A DNA stretch of 37,957 bases from Actinomycetales bacterium (GTDB lineage: Bacteria; Actinomycetota; Actinomycetes; Actinomycetales; Microbacteriaceae), in contig JAATFA010000098.1 in the NCBI GenBank assembly GCA_015655445.1, positions 1 to 37,957 on the forward strand, in the 5' to 3' direction. Position numbers and translations under genes: made by a program. The notes under the pieces are model-generated. The model made no database searches. It had not been told where the DNA came from and was given only the letters and a program-made list of their open reading frames with translations. Positions 8,717 to 17,555 of the stretch are shown here, piece after piece (positions within the stretch are counted from its first letter, which is position 1; every line of letters begins with the position of its first letter).

Positions 8717-9574
8717 TCAGCGGAACCATCGGCCCTCCTCGGGCAGCCGGCCGAGCAGCATCATGAGGCGATACGCGAGGACCGTGATGGCGATCCCGCC
8801 GCCGACGACGACCGATCCGAGCGGGGAGTTGTAGGCGGCGGCCGCCTCCGGTCGACTCGCGAGCAGGCCGAGCACGACCCACGGCGCGGTGACACCGAGG
8901 CGCGCGGCGTTGACGACCCACGACTGCCGCGCCTCGAGCTCCGCGCGCACGGCCTCCTGCTCCCGCACGTAGGCGGCGAGGCTGCGCAGCACGAGCGGGA
9001 GCTCCGTGCCGCCGACCTCGCGCGCCATGCGGAGCGTCTCGACGATGCGATCGGCGACAGGATCGGCGAGGGCGGCCTTGAGCTCGTCGAGGCACGGGGA
9101 GAAGCGCGCCGACGTCGCGTAGTCCCGTGCGAACGCCGCGAACGCGGCGCGCGTCGAGGCCGGTCCGACGCCCGCGAGGGCCGACACCGCCTCCGGCAGC
9201 GAGAGGCCGGCCCGGATGCCGGAGACGAGATGGTCGACGAGGTCGGGCCAGACGACACGGTGCGCCCGTCGTCGGGCTCTCGCGCGCCACGAGAGGGCCG
9301 CCCACGGCAGCGCCGCGACGACGAGGGCGATCGCGCCGTCGAGGGCCGCGACCGGGAGCACTGCGAGCGCGCCCGCGCCCGCCGCGAGGCCGGCGAGGGC
9401 CGACACGACGAGGAAGCCGCTCGCGCTCGCGCGCGCGAGGCCGGCGCGCGCGAGGAGGTCGTGCACGCGCGCGAGCCGGACGCGCGGCGCCTCGCGCGAC
9501 CGCACAGGCCACAGGAACGGCGAGGCGACGAGCAGGACGCCCGCCCCGGCGAGCACGGCGACGAGCACGCTCAT
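8717..9574 (-). CDS. tadB: TadB-like type II/IV secretion F-domain membrane protein
   Basis: A 285-residue integral membrane protein, the partner of TadC in the pilus platform. It has two N-terminal membrane segments, a cytoplasmic T2SF domain (DLVDHLVSGIRAGLSLPEAVSAL, then TLRMAREVGGTELPLVLRSLAAYVREQ) and two C-terminal segments. The ATG at 9574 overlaps the tadA stop by 4 bp (ATGA), which is the usual tadA-tadB coupling. Confidence 0.88.
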   Translation of the reverse strand: MSVLVAVLAGAGVLLVASPFLWPVRSREAPRVRLARVHDLLARAGLARASASGFLVVSALAGLAAGAGALAVLPVAALDGAIALVVAALPWAALSWRARARRRAHRVVWPDLVDHLVSGIRAGLSLPEAVSALAGVGPASTRAAFAAFARDYATSARFSPCLDELKAALADPVADRIVETLRMAREVGGTELPLVLRSLAAYVREQEAVRAELEARQSWVVNAARLGVTAPWVVLGLLASRPEAAAAYNSPLGSVVVGGGIAITVLAYRLMMLLGRLPEEGRWFR

Positions 9575-10821
9575 GCGCCCGCCCCCAGGATGCGGCGCGG
9601 GTCATAGCCCGCGGCCGCGAACTTGGCCGCGCGCGTCGGCAGGACTCCCGTGGGCACGAGCGCGTCGCCGTCGCGACGGAAGAGGGTCTCGACCTCGACG
9701 CCTGCGGGCCCGACGCGCCCCGTCGGCATCGCGATCTCGCGCACGCGACGCTCCCCCGCACGGGTGAGCTCGCAGTGCACGACGACGTCGACGCACGCGG
9801 CGACCGCCGGCACGATGAATCCCGCGTCGATGTTGCGCCCGGCGAGCAGGGGCAGCGTGCCGAGCTTCACGAGCGCCTCTGCCGCGCTGTTCGCGTGGAT
9901 GCTGCACATCCCCGGGATGCCGCTGTTGAGCGCGAGGAGCAGGTCGAGCGCCTCCGCCTCGCGCACCTCCCCGACCACGAGCCGGTCCGGGCGCATGCGC
10001 AGCGCCTCCTTCACGAGCCGCCGCAGCGTCACCTCCCCCGTGCCCTCGAGGCTCGCCTGGCGACACTGCATCGCGACCACGTCCTCCGCGGCGAGGTCGA
10101 GCTCGAACGTCTCCTCGACGGTCACGATGCGCTCGCCCGGCCGCACGGCGCCCAGGAGCGCGCCGAGCATCGTCGTCTTGCCGGTGTGGGTCGCGCCGGA
10201 GACGAGCACGGTGTGGCCCGACAGCACGGCGAGGCGCAGGAGCTCCGCGGCGTGCGCCGTGAGCGAGCCGAGCTCGATCAGGCGCGCGAGGTCGCGGATG
10301 CGCTGCGGGAACCGGCGGATGTTGACGGCCCAATGCCGGCGCGTGATGTCCGGGATGACGACGTGCAGACGCGACCCATCCGGCAGCGACGCGTCGACGA
10401 ACGGCGAGGACAAGTCCACGCGACGACCGCTGGACTGCAGCATGCGCTCCACCAGCTCCCGCACGAGCGCGTCGGTGAGCACGACGCCCGTGCGCTCGGC
10501 CACCCCCTGCCGCGCGACGAAGACGCGGTCCGGCGCGTCGATCCAGATCTCCTCGACCGCCTCGTCGTCGAAGTAGGGCTGCAGCGGGCCGTACCCGGTG
10601 AGCGCCGCGACCACCTCCCGGGTCGCCGCCCGCTCGTCGCCCAGCATCGGCGCCGACCCGCCCAGAGCGCGCTCGCTGTAGCGCTGCACCTCGTCGAGCG
10701 CGTAGCGCTCCGCCAGTCCGGCGTCGTGGCGCAGGTCGACGCCGTCGCGTCGCACGCGCTCACGCACACGGTCGGTGATCACCTGCACGGCCGAGCTCAC
10801 CCCCTCATGATGGGGCAGCAC
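9571..10821 (-). CDS. tadA: TadA/CpaF family pilus-assembly ATPase
   Basis: A 416-residue secretion ATPase that powers Tad pilus assembly. The N-terminal domain (YGPLQPYFDDEAVEEIWID) is typical of CpaF. Walker A is GATHTGKTT at residues 209-217, Walker B RLVVGEVR at 280-287, and the His box CSIHANS contains H309. The start is uncertain. GTG 10821 has no clear ribosome binding site, and GTG 10800 has GAGGGG immediately against it with no spacing. In related loci a CpaE/septum-site-like gene lies upstream; here the transporter region begins 117 bp away instead. Confidence 0.9.
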   Translation of the reverse strand: MLPHHEGVSSAVQVITDRVRERVRRDGVDLRHDAGLAERYALDEVQRYSERALGGSAPMLGDERAATREVVAALTGYGPLQPYFDDEAVEEIWIDAPDRVFVARQGVAERTGVVLTDALVRELVERMLQSSGRRVDLSSPFVDASLPDGSRLHVVIPDITRRHWAVNIRRFPQRIRDLARLIELGSLTAHAAELLRLAVLSGHTVLVSGATHTGKTTMLGALLGAVRPGERIVTVEETFELDLAAEDVVAMQCRQASLEGTGEVTLRRLVKEALRMRPDRLVVGEVREAEALDLLLALNSGIPGMCSIHANSAAEALVKLGTLPLLAGRNIDAGFIVPAVAACVDVVVHCELTRAGERRVREIAMPTGRVGPAGVEVETLFRRDGDALVPTGVLPTRAAKFAAAGYDPRRILGAGA

Positions 10822-10938
10822 CCGGACGCGGTGCAGGAGCTCTCCACAGGAGCGAGCGGCAGGGCGCTGATCCGCTTCCGCGCCTCCTTCGCCGCGCCTG
10901 CGGGAGTGACGGCGCCTCGTGTCGCTGCTCGACCCCGA

Positions 10939-11973
10939 TCAGGCCCGAGCGAGTGCCTGAAGGTCGGGAGCGCCGTCAGCGGTGACGAGGTGACAGGCGG
11001 TGCGATGCTCGGGATCTGCCTTCGCTGTGAGTGCCGGTCGCTCGGTCCGGCAGCGCTCCACCGCGACCGGGCAGCGGGTGTGAAACGGGCATCCCGGGAG
11101 CTCGGCCGCGGGGCTCGGGATGTCGCCGCTCAGGATGATGCGCTCCTGGGCCCGGACGGCGGCCGGGTCGGCGCTCGGCGCGGCGGAGAGCAGCGCCTGC
11201 GTGTAGGGGTGCTGCGGCTCGCGGAAGAGGCGCTCCCGCGTCGTCTCCTCCATGATCTTGCCGAGGTACATGACCGCGATCCGATCGCTGATGAACTCGA
11301 CCACGGAGAGCTCGTGGGTGATGAACAGGCAGGAGAAGCCCAGATCGGCCTGCAGGTCCAGGATCACGTTGAGGATCGAGGCCTGCACGGAGACGTCGAG
11401 GGCGGAGACCGGCTCGTCCGCCACGACCAGCGCCGGGCGGAGCACGAGCGCACGGGCCAGGGCGACGCGCTGACGCTGGCCTCCCGACAGCTCGTGCGGG
11501 TACCGGGAGCGAAGCTCACGGGCCAGCCCGGTCTTCTCGAGCATCTCGCCCACGGTGCTCTCGCGATCCCGCCTGCTGCCCACGCCGTGCTGCTTGAGCG
11601 GCTCCGACACGATCTGCTCGACCGTCATGCGCGGATTCAACGACGAGAAGGGGTCCTGGAAGACGACGTGCACCTGCGATCGCAGAGGACGCATCCGTGC
11701 TCTGCTGAGGTGGGTGATGTCGCGCCCGAGCAGCCGGATGGTGCCCGCGGTCGGGGTCGTGAGGCGGGTGACGCACTTGCCCACCGTCGACTTGCCGCTG
11801 CCGGACTCGCCCACCAGGCCCACGATCTCGCCGCGACCGATCGTGAGGTCGATGCCGTCGACCGCACGGACGACGCGGCGATCTCTGGTGAGCCGCGAGC
11901 CGCTGCTGTAGTGCTTGACGAGGCCGCGCACCTCCAGCACCGGCACCTCGTCCCCGTCCGTCGGAACGCTCAT
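10939..11973 (-). CDS. oligopeptide/dipeptide ABC transporter ATP-binding protein (DppF/OppF type)
   Basis: A 344-residue ABC ATPase, last gene of the five-gene transporter operon. Walker A is GESGSGKST at residues 55-63, the signature LSGGQRQR at 162-169, and Walker B ends in D186-E187. The oligopeptide-specific C-terminal domain is present, with the cysteine pattern CPFHTRCPVAVERC near residue 300. The ATG at 11973 overlaps the upstream ATPase stop by 4 bp. Together with its partner it drives peptide uptake; in this island the likely cargo is proline- or hydroxyproline-containing peptides (inference from neighbours). Confidence 0.92.
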   Translation of the reverse strand: MSVPTDGDEVPVLEVRGLVKHYSSGSRLTRDRRVVRAVDGIDLTIGRGEIVGLVGESGSGKSTVGKCVTRLTTPTAGTIRLLGRDITHLSRARMRPLRSQVHVVFQDPFSSLNPRMTVEQIVSEPLKQHGVGSRRDRESTVGEMLEKTGLARELRSRYPHELSGGQRQRVALARALVLRPALVVADEPVSALDVSVQASILNVILDLQADLGFSCLFITHELSVVEFISDRIAVMYLGKIMEETTRERLFREPQHPYTQALLSAAPSADPAAVRAQERIILSGDIPSPAAELPGCPFHTRCPVAVERCRTERPALTAKADPEHRTACHLVTADGAPDLQALARA

Positions 11974-12992
11974 GCGGTCTCCTCCCCTCCGGCATGGATG
12001 CACGCCACCCGGTGGCCGGGGACGAACGGCGCGAGCGGCGGACGGGCGGCCACGCAGGCCGCCGTGGCCCGCGGGCAGCGGGGCGCGAACTGGCACTCGT
12101 CGGGGTCGACGGTCGGCGGAGGCACGACGCCCGCGATGTCGGCCAGACGCCGTCGCCCCCCGCGCATGAGGGCCCGCGACGGCAGAGCGCCGAGCAGTCC
12201 CCTGGTGTAGGGATGTGCCGGCCGCGCGAAGATCTCGCCCGTGCTGCACTGCTCCACCACGCGTCCCGCGTACATCACCGCGACGCTGTCGGCGACCTCC
12301 GCGACCACTCCGAGATCGTGGGTGATCAGCACGATCGCCGTGCCCAAGGTGTCGCGGAGCCGCCGGAAGATGTCGAGCACGCCGGCCTGGATGGTCACGT
12401 CGAGGGCAGTCGTCGGCTCGTCGGCGATGATGACCTTCGGGTCGCATGCGACCGCGATCGCGATCATCACGCGCTGCCGCATGCCACCGGACAGCTCGTG
12501 CGGGAACGCGGAGAGGCGGCGACGCGCGTCGGGGATGCCGACGAGGGCGAGGAGCTCCACCGCGCGGCGCATCGCGGCGGAGCGCTTCACCTTCTCATGC
12601 TGCCGGATTACCTCGACGATCTGTCGGCCAATCGTGTAGGCGGGGTTGAGCGAGGTCATCGGCTCCTGGAAGACGACGGAGATGTCCTTGCCGCGCACGT
12701 GCCGCATCTGGCGTTCGGAGAGAGTGGCGAGATCGACGCCGTCGAGCCGGATCGAGCCCTCGATCCGGGCGCGAGTGTCGCCGAGCAAGCGCGGGATCGA
12801 CATCGCCACCGTCGACTTGCCGCATCCTGACTCCCCCACGAGGGCGAGGATCTCGCCGCGGCCGAGCGTGAACGACACGTCCTTGACGGCCATCACGCAC
12901 CCACCCTCGGTCGAGAACTCGACGTGCAGACGGTCCACCTCGAGCACGGCGGAGGTCGTGGCGGCGGCCGGCGCCGCTGCGATGGTGCTCAT
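11970..12992 (-). CDS. oligopeptide/dipeptide ABC transporter ATP-binding protein (DppD/OppD type)
   Basis: A 340-residue ABC ATPase paired with the DppF-type subunit. Walker A is GESGCGKST at residues 53-61. The signature LSGGMRQR and Walker B VIIADEPTTALDVTIQ follow, and the C-terminal oligopeptide-transporter domain contains CQFAPRCPRATAAC. The ATG at 12992 overlaps the permease stop (ATGA). The upstream open frame to 13142 is antisense-like and not part of the gene. Confidence 0.92.
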   Translation of the reverse strand: MSTIAAAPAAATTSAVLEVDRLHVEFSTEGGCVMAVKDVSFTLGRGEILALVGESGCGKSTVAMSIPRLLGDTRARIEGSIRLDGVDLATLSERQMRHVRGKDISVVFQEPMTSLNPAYTIGRQIVEVIRQHEKVKRSAAMRRAVELLALVGIPDARRRLSAFPHELSGGMRQRVMIAIAVACDPKVIIADEPTTALDVTIQAGVLDIFRRLRDTLGTAIVLITHDLGVVAEVADSVAVMYAGRVVEQCSTGEIFARPAHPYTRGLLGALPSRALMRGGRRRLADIAGVVPPPTVDPDECQFAPRCPRATAACVAARPPLAPFVPGHRVACIHAGGEETA

Positions 12993-13864
12993 CGATGCCC
13001 CTTCGGATCGAGCGCGTCGCGCAAGCCGTCGCCGAGCAGGTTGAAGCCGAGCGTGGTGAGCGCGATCGCGAGGCCCGGGAACACCGCGAGGTACGGCGCC
13101 TGGGCGAGATACTGCTGCGCGCCGGTGAGGAGTATCCCCCACGACGCGTTCGGCGGCTGCACGCCGAGACCGAGGAAGCTCAGCGTGGCCTCGCCGATGA
13201 TCGCCGCGGGGATCGCCACGGTGGCCTGCACGATGAAAGCGCTGGCGGCGTTCGGAAGTACGTACTTGAGGATGATCGCGCCGTCCCGGCTGCCGTCGGC
13301 GATGGCACCGCTCACGTACTCCTGGTCGCGGATCGACATCGCCTCGCCTCGCGCGATCCGGATCACCGCGGGCACTTGGGAGATCGCCAGCGCCGCGATC
13401 ACGTTCGTGAGCGAGGCGCCGAGGATGGCGGCCAGCCCCACGGCGAAGATCAGGAAGGGGAACGCGAGCAGCACGTCGACGATGCGGCCCAGCACGGCGT
13501 CGAACCAGCCCCGATAGAACCCGCTGATGAGCCCGAGCGTGATGCCGACCACCAGGGCGATGGCCGTGGACACCACGCCCGCCAGCAGCGAGACGCGCGC
13601 CCCGTTGGCGACCCTCGCGAGCACATCACGCCCGAGGTCGTCGGTTCCCAGGGGATGCGCGAGGCTAGGCGGCGAGAGCACCACCTGGAAGTCCTGCAGG
13701 TCGGGGTCGCTCGTCAGCATCGGACCGACCACGGCCAGCGCAATGAAGGCGAGGACGAGCACGAGGCCGACGATCGCCATGGGGCGGTGCAGGAAGCGAC
13801 GCGCAATGCGGCGCCACTGCGGCCGCGGCCTCGCTGGAACGACGGCGGACACTGCGGCGGTCAT
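12989..13864 (-). CDS. peptide ABC transporter permease (DppC type)
   Basis: A 291-residue inner-membrane permease. An N-terminal cytoplasmic tail is followed by a first membrane helix (MAIVGLVLVLAFIALAVVG), the DppC hallmark HPLGTDDLGRDVLARV, the permease EAA-type loop (RIARGEAMSIRDQEYVSGA) and the family ending [15 protein letters not shown]. The ATG at 13864 overlaps the DppB-type gene's stop by 4 bp. It forms the translocation channel together with the DppB-type subunit. Confidence 0.93.
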   Translation of the reverse strand: MTAAVSAVVPARPRPQWRRIARRFLHRPMAIVGLVLVLAFIALAVVGPMLTSDPDLQDFQVVLSPPSLAHPLGTDDLGRDVLARVANGARVSLLAGVVSTAIALVVGITLGLISGFYRGWFDAVLGRIVDVLLAFPFLIFAVGLAAILGASLTNVIAALAISQVPAVIRIARGEAMSIRDQEYVSGAIADGSRDGAIILKYVLPNAASAFIVQATVAIPAAIIGEATLSFLGLGVQPPNASWGILLTGAQQYLAQAPYLAVFPGLAIALTTLGFNLLGDGLRDALDPKGHR

Positions 13865-14814
13865 TCCGTTCCTCCGTTGAGGCGTATCCGCGGGTTGAGG
13901 TAGGCGTAGGCGATGTCGACGAGGAGGTTGACGACGATGTAGGCGGTGACGGTGAGAAGCACGGCGCCCTGAAGCACCGGGTAGTCGCGCGATGACACCG
14001 AGTCGACCATGAGCTTGCCGAACCCGGGCAGCACGAAGATCTGCTCTGTGATGATGGCGCCGCCGATGAGGCCGCCCAGCTGGAGCCCGAGCACCGTGAC
14101 CACGGTGGTCAGGCTGTTGCGCATGGCGTGTCGCACCTCGGTGCCACGTCCGACACCCTTCGACCGCGCCGTGCGCACGTAGTCGGCGGACAGCTGCCCG
14201 AGCAGGGCGGACCGGGTCTGGCGCATGAGCACGGCCGACAGCCCGACCCCGAGCACGAGTGCCGGAAGCACCATGCCTCGCAGGTTTCCGGCCGGATCGG
14301 TCGTGAAGGGGACGAACCCGGAGGCGGGCAGCACGTGCCAGGTCACCGAGAACAGCAGGATGGCGATGAGCCCCAACCAGAAGCTGGGCACCGAGAGCCC
14401 GATCAGCCCGAGCCCGTTCGCGACGTAGTCGGGAAAGCGGCCCTGCTTGACGGCGGAGACGATGCCCGCGCTGACGCCTACGATGATCGCCACGGCCAGG
14501 GCCAGCGCGGTCAGCTCGAGCGTGACGGGGAGGCGCTGCAGGAGCAGGTCGGTGACCGGGATGTTGTTGCGCGTCGACATCCCCAGGTTGCCCTGCAGCG
14601 CCTCGCCGACATACCGGAGGTACTGCACCCACAGCGGCTGGTCCAGCCCGAACTGCTCGCGGATCGCCGCGAGCAGTTCAGGGCTGGCCTGTTCACCGGC
14701 GAGCACCTGCGCCGGATCTCCGGGAAGCAGACGCACCCCGATGAAGATCACGATGCTGGCCAACACCAGGGTGATGGCCGCGAGGCCCACCGTGCGCAGG
14801 CTGAACCGGATCAC
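13861..14814 (-). CDS. peptide ABC transporter permease (DppB type)
   Basis: A 317-residue inner-membrane permease with about six hydrophobic segments. It shows DppB features: an N-terminal helix ending in RLLPGDPAQVLAG, FGLDQPLWVQYLRYVGEALQGNLG, the EAA loop (DYVRTARSKGVGRGTEVRHAMRNSL) and the ending YAYLNPRIRLNGG. The GTG at 14814 lies 3 bp after the binding-protein stop, so the genes are closely coupled. Confidence 0.93.
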   Translation of the reverse strand: MIRFSLRTVGLAAITLVLASIVIFIGVRLLPGDPAQVLAGEQASPELLAAIREQFGLDQPLWVQYLRYVGEALQGNLGMSTRNNIPVTDLLLQRLPVTLELTALALAVAIIVGVSAGIVSAVKQGRFPDYVANGLGLIGLSVPSFWLGLIAILLFSVTWHVLPASGFVPFTTDPAGNLRGMVLPALVLGVGLSAVLMRQTRSALLGQLSADYVRTARSKGVGRGTEVRHAMRNSLTTVVTVLGLQLGGLIGGAIITEQIFVLPGFGKLMVDSVSSRDYPVLQGAVLLTVTAYIVVNLLVDIAYAYLNPRIRLNGGTE

Positions 14815-14817
14815 GAG

Positions 14818-16380
14818 CTACTTCGTCAGGTATGCCGTCTTGAAGCGGGGCAGCGCGTCGCTGGAGTAGCCGACGCCCGCGATGCCCGACATCCCGAGGA
14901 ACCACTTGTCGTGGTACAGGTAGATGTTGGGCTTGATCTCGTCGATCTTGTCGAGCACCTTCGCGTACACGGCAGCGCGCGTCTTGACGTCGTTCGACGC
15001 GGCGGCCTGCTTGACCAGCTGGTCGAGCTCGGGGTCGCTCACGCGGCTGAAGTTGTTGGAGCCGCCCGTGGTGACGATGTCGTTGAGATCGCCGTCGGGG
15101 TCGATGCGACCCGACCATCCGATGAGGAACATCTCGAACTTGCCGGCACGTCCCTCGGTCAGCGAGGTCACGAACTCGACCGGGCGGATGGTGACGTCGA
15201 AGCCGACCTTGTCGGCCATCTGCTTGATGACCTCCGCCGTCTTCTCGCCCGGCTGGCCGGTGGGCACCATCAGGTCGACCGGAATGGGCAGCTTCTCGCC
15301 GGAGTCCTTCAGGATCTTCTCCGCGGCCTTCGGGTCCAACTTCGAGCAGGTCACCTTGGAGGGGCGGAAGGCGGACTGCATCGGCAGCGGGAGGCAGTCG
15401 ACGGTGTTGGCGCCGCTGAACACGACCTTGTTGATCGCGTCGCGGTCGAGTGCGAGCTCGAAGGCCTTCCTCAACTCGGGGGACTTCGCGAGCGGGTTGG
15501 ACGAGGTCGTCGGGTCGGTGTTGATCGACAGCGCCTGGTAGGCGATCGTCGAGACCCCCTGCACGTCCACCCCCGCGGCCTTCAGCTGAGGAACGTCGCT
15601 CGCCGTGATCTGCTCGGCTGCGTTGAGGTCCCCGGAGCGCAGGTTCGCGGCGCGCACGTTCGGGTCGACGATGAACTTGTAGGTGACGCCGTCGAGGTTC
15701 ACCTTGTCCTTGTCGTAGTAGTAGTCGGACTTGACGAAGTCGATCTCGCTGCCCGGCACCCGCTTCTGGAAGGTGAACGGTCCCACGCAGACCGGGTCGT
15801 TGGTGAAGTTGTCGCCCATCTTCTGCAGCTGGGTCGGCGACATGATGACTCCGGCACGGTCGGCGAGCTGTGCGCCGAGCGGGGCGAACGGCTGGTTGAG
15901 CGTCAACCGCACGGTGCTCGGGTCGACCACCGTGACGTCCTGGACGGCCGCGAGCTCCTTCTTGCGGGCAGAGGTGGGATACGTGCGGTCGCGATCGAGC
16001 GTGGTCTTCACGGCCGCCGCGTCGAACGGCGTACCGTCGTTGAACTGGATGCCGGTGCGGAGCTTGATGTCCACGGTCAGTCCGTCGTCGGAGACCTTCG
16101 GCAGCTCGGCGGCGAGCTGCGGCACCAGGTTGAGCTTCGCGTCGGCGTCGTAGAGCTTCTCGCAGAAGGTGGTGAACACCTCCCGGGCGGAGAAGGTGTT
16201 GGCGGTGGTGGCGTCGAGCGAGTCGGGCTCGGTGGCGAGCGCGATGGTCGCGATGCCGCCCTTCTTGACGCCGGGTGCGGCGCTGCTGTCCTCGGGAGCG
16301 GGACTGCCGGCGGAGCAGGAGACGAGCAGGAGCGAGGCGGCGAGCGCCATCACCCCTGCCGCAAGGGTGCGCTTAGTCAT
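14818..16380 (-). CDS. peptide-binding lipoprotein, ABC transporter solute-binding family 5
   Basis: A 520-residue extracellular substrate-binding lipoprotein, first gene of the transporter operon. The signal peptide ends in lipobox L-V-S-C with lipidated Cys22, followed by a Ser/Pro/Ala-rich linker. The SBP family 5 core is visible (IATIALATEPDSLD, LRTGIQFNDGTPFDAAAVKTTL, FELALDRDAINKVVFSG). GGAGG lies 5 nt before ATG 16380. The promoter carries the palindromic operator found elsewhere in the island. The ligand is probably a peptide; affinity for hydroxyproline-containing peptides is an inference from context. Confidence 0.92.
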   Translation of the reverse strand: MTKRTLAAGVMALAASLLLVSCSAGSPAPEDSSAAPGVKKGGIATIALATEPDSLDATTANTFSAREVFTTFCEKLYDADAKLNLVPQLAAELPKVSDDGLTVDIKLRTGIQFNDGTPFDAAAVKTTLDRDRTYPTSARKKELAAVQDVTVVDPSTVRLTLNQPFAPLGAQLADRAGVIMSPTQLQKMGDNFTNDPVCVGPFTFQKRVPGSEIDFVKSDYYYDKDKVNLDGVTYKFIVDPNVRAANLRSGDLNAAEQITASDVPQLKAAGVDVQGVSTIAYQALSINTDPTTSSNPLAKSPELRKAFELALDRDAINKVVFSGANTVDCLPLPMQSAFRPSKVTCSKLDPKAAEKILKDSGEKLPIPVDLMVPTGQPGEKTAEVIKQMADKVGFDVTIRPVEFVTSLTEGRAGKFEMFLIGWSGRIDPDGDLNDIVTTGGSNNFSRVSDPELDQLVKQAAASNDVKTRAAVYAKVLDKIDEIKPNIYLYHDKWFLGMSGIAGVGYSSDALPRFKTAYLTK

Positions 16381-16441
16381 GGATCCTCCGTTTGCTGCGG
16401 TGCACGAGGCGGGGTGAAAGAGAGATCGCGCTGTGTGCTGT

Positions 16442-16453
16442 GTCGCATATTAC
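16442..16453. promoter_or_regulatory. putative GntR operator upstream of the transporter operon
   Basis: GTCGCATATTAC, 10 of 12 matches to the island palindrome GTRAYATRTYAC, with one half-site perfect. The same centre is extended by TGTGT and ACACA arms. On the minus strand TAATAT (16452-16447) inside it is a good -10 box for the binding-protein gene, so a bound regulator would block the promoter. It lies about 60-75 bp upstream of ATG 16380. Confidence 0.65.
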
Positions 16454-16520
16454 ACACGCGTTCGCGAGGGTCCAGAGCCCGAGCCGAACTTTTTACCGCG
16501 CCGAAACGCGACGCGTCGCC

Positions 16521-17555
16521 TCACAGGCGCGCCGTCGGCACCGCGGGCCCCGGCGGCCCGGCGCGGAGCAGGAAGCCCCCGGCCAGCGGATCACCAGGGG
16601 CCGGCGCGAAGACATGCTCCCCGGTGCGATGGGCCGATCCCACGATGTCGACGACGACGCCTGACGGCGAGACCTCGAGCAGGGTGGACCAGTAGCTCGC
16701 GCCGACGATGCACTCATGCCGCATCCGGTCGCGTGGGCCGAGAAGGCCGTCGGCGGCGAGCAGAGAGACCCGCGCCGCAACGGCCGGAAGGCACGGCGAG
16801 CGGTCCACCCAGCCGTCGTTGAACACGGTGACCGTGCGATCGACCCGCGGCCCGATCGGGTCGACGAAGGTGACGCCGAAGACGCCGGAGAGCCGGGGGT
16901 CCGCCTCGTCGGGCACCACAGCGGAGCGCTCGTTGAGCGTGCGACGCACCTCGCGACCGAGCGCGACGAGCGCACGGACCCCGTCCGGCTCGATCCGCAC
17001 CCCGGCGTCCCGGGCCTCGACCACGGCGAAGACCGCCCCGCCGAAGGCCAGGTCGACCCGCAGCACGCGGTCGGCGAGCGCGACGCGCACCCCGCGCTCG
17101 ACCGGGTGCGCGACCGACGACTCCAGCGCGATGCCCGCGATCCGACCACCGCCCATGATGACGCGGGCACGAGCAAGCCCCGCCGGCGTCGCGATCGCGA
17201 CCCGGGCCTCGCCGTCGAACGGCGCCGGGACGCGTTGCGACTCGATCGCCCACGCCGCGAGCGCGAGCGTGCCGTGCGCGCACGACGGCGGATAGCCCTC
17301 GGTGTGCCAGAACACGGCGGCGAAGTCGGTCCCCTCGACGCCCTCGTAGACGTACGCGCCATACATGTCGGCGTGGCCGCGCGGCTCGTGGGCGAGAAAA
17401 CGCCGGTGCGCGTCGAGGACGTCGGTCGTGCGGGCGGCCGCGCGGCGCTCCCCCATCGTGGCGCCCGGCAGCGCGGGCGCCCCCTCGACCACGATGCGGA
17501 ACGGCTCGCCCGCGACGTGATAGTCGACGGTCCTGTATGCACCGAGTGGGCTCAC
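16521..17555 (-). CDS. proline racemase family protein (divergent paralog)
   Basis: A 344-residue member of the proline racemase / hydroxyproline epimerase / 3-hydroxyproline dehydratase family. The two catalytic positions are both cysteine: C92 in PSCAHGTLA and C255 in DRSPCLPAV. Conservation of both cysteines favours racemase or epimerase over dehydratase, but the usual SPCGTGT loop is altered to SPCLPAV, so the substrate pocket probably differs from that of the second paralog at 22289-23290. The GTG at 17555 overlaps the regulator's stop by 4 bp (GTGA), so the two form an operon. The exact reaction is not known; 3- or 4-hydroxyproline is likely from context. Confidence 0.8.
   Translation of the reverse strand: MSPLGAYRTVDYHVAGEPFRIVVEGAPALPGATMGERRAAARTTDVLDAHRRFLAHEPRGHADMYGAYVYEGVEGTDFAAVFWHTEGYPPSCAHGTLALAAWAIESQRVPAPFDGEARVAIATPAGLARARVIMGGGRIAGIALESSVAHPVERGVRVALADRVLRVDLAFGGAVFAVVEARDAGVRIEPDGVRALVALGREVRRTLNERSAVVPDEADPRLSGVFGVTFVDPIGPRVDRTVTVFNDGWVDRSPCLPAVAARVSLLAADGLLGPRDRMRHECIVGASYWSTLLEVSPSGVVVDIVGSAHRTGEHVFAPAPGDPLAGGFLLRAGPPGPAVPTARL

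Noticed and set aside
9127-12210. 1027-codon plus-strand open frame
   Set aside because: It lies opposite tadA, tadB and two ABC ATPases with clear motifs. High-GC antisense frames are often open, and this one shows no domain.
14128-16695. 855-codon plus-strand open frame opposite the transporter genes
   Set aside because: The composition is that of a complement of membrane and binding-protein genes; no start signal or motif is present.
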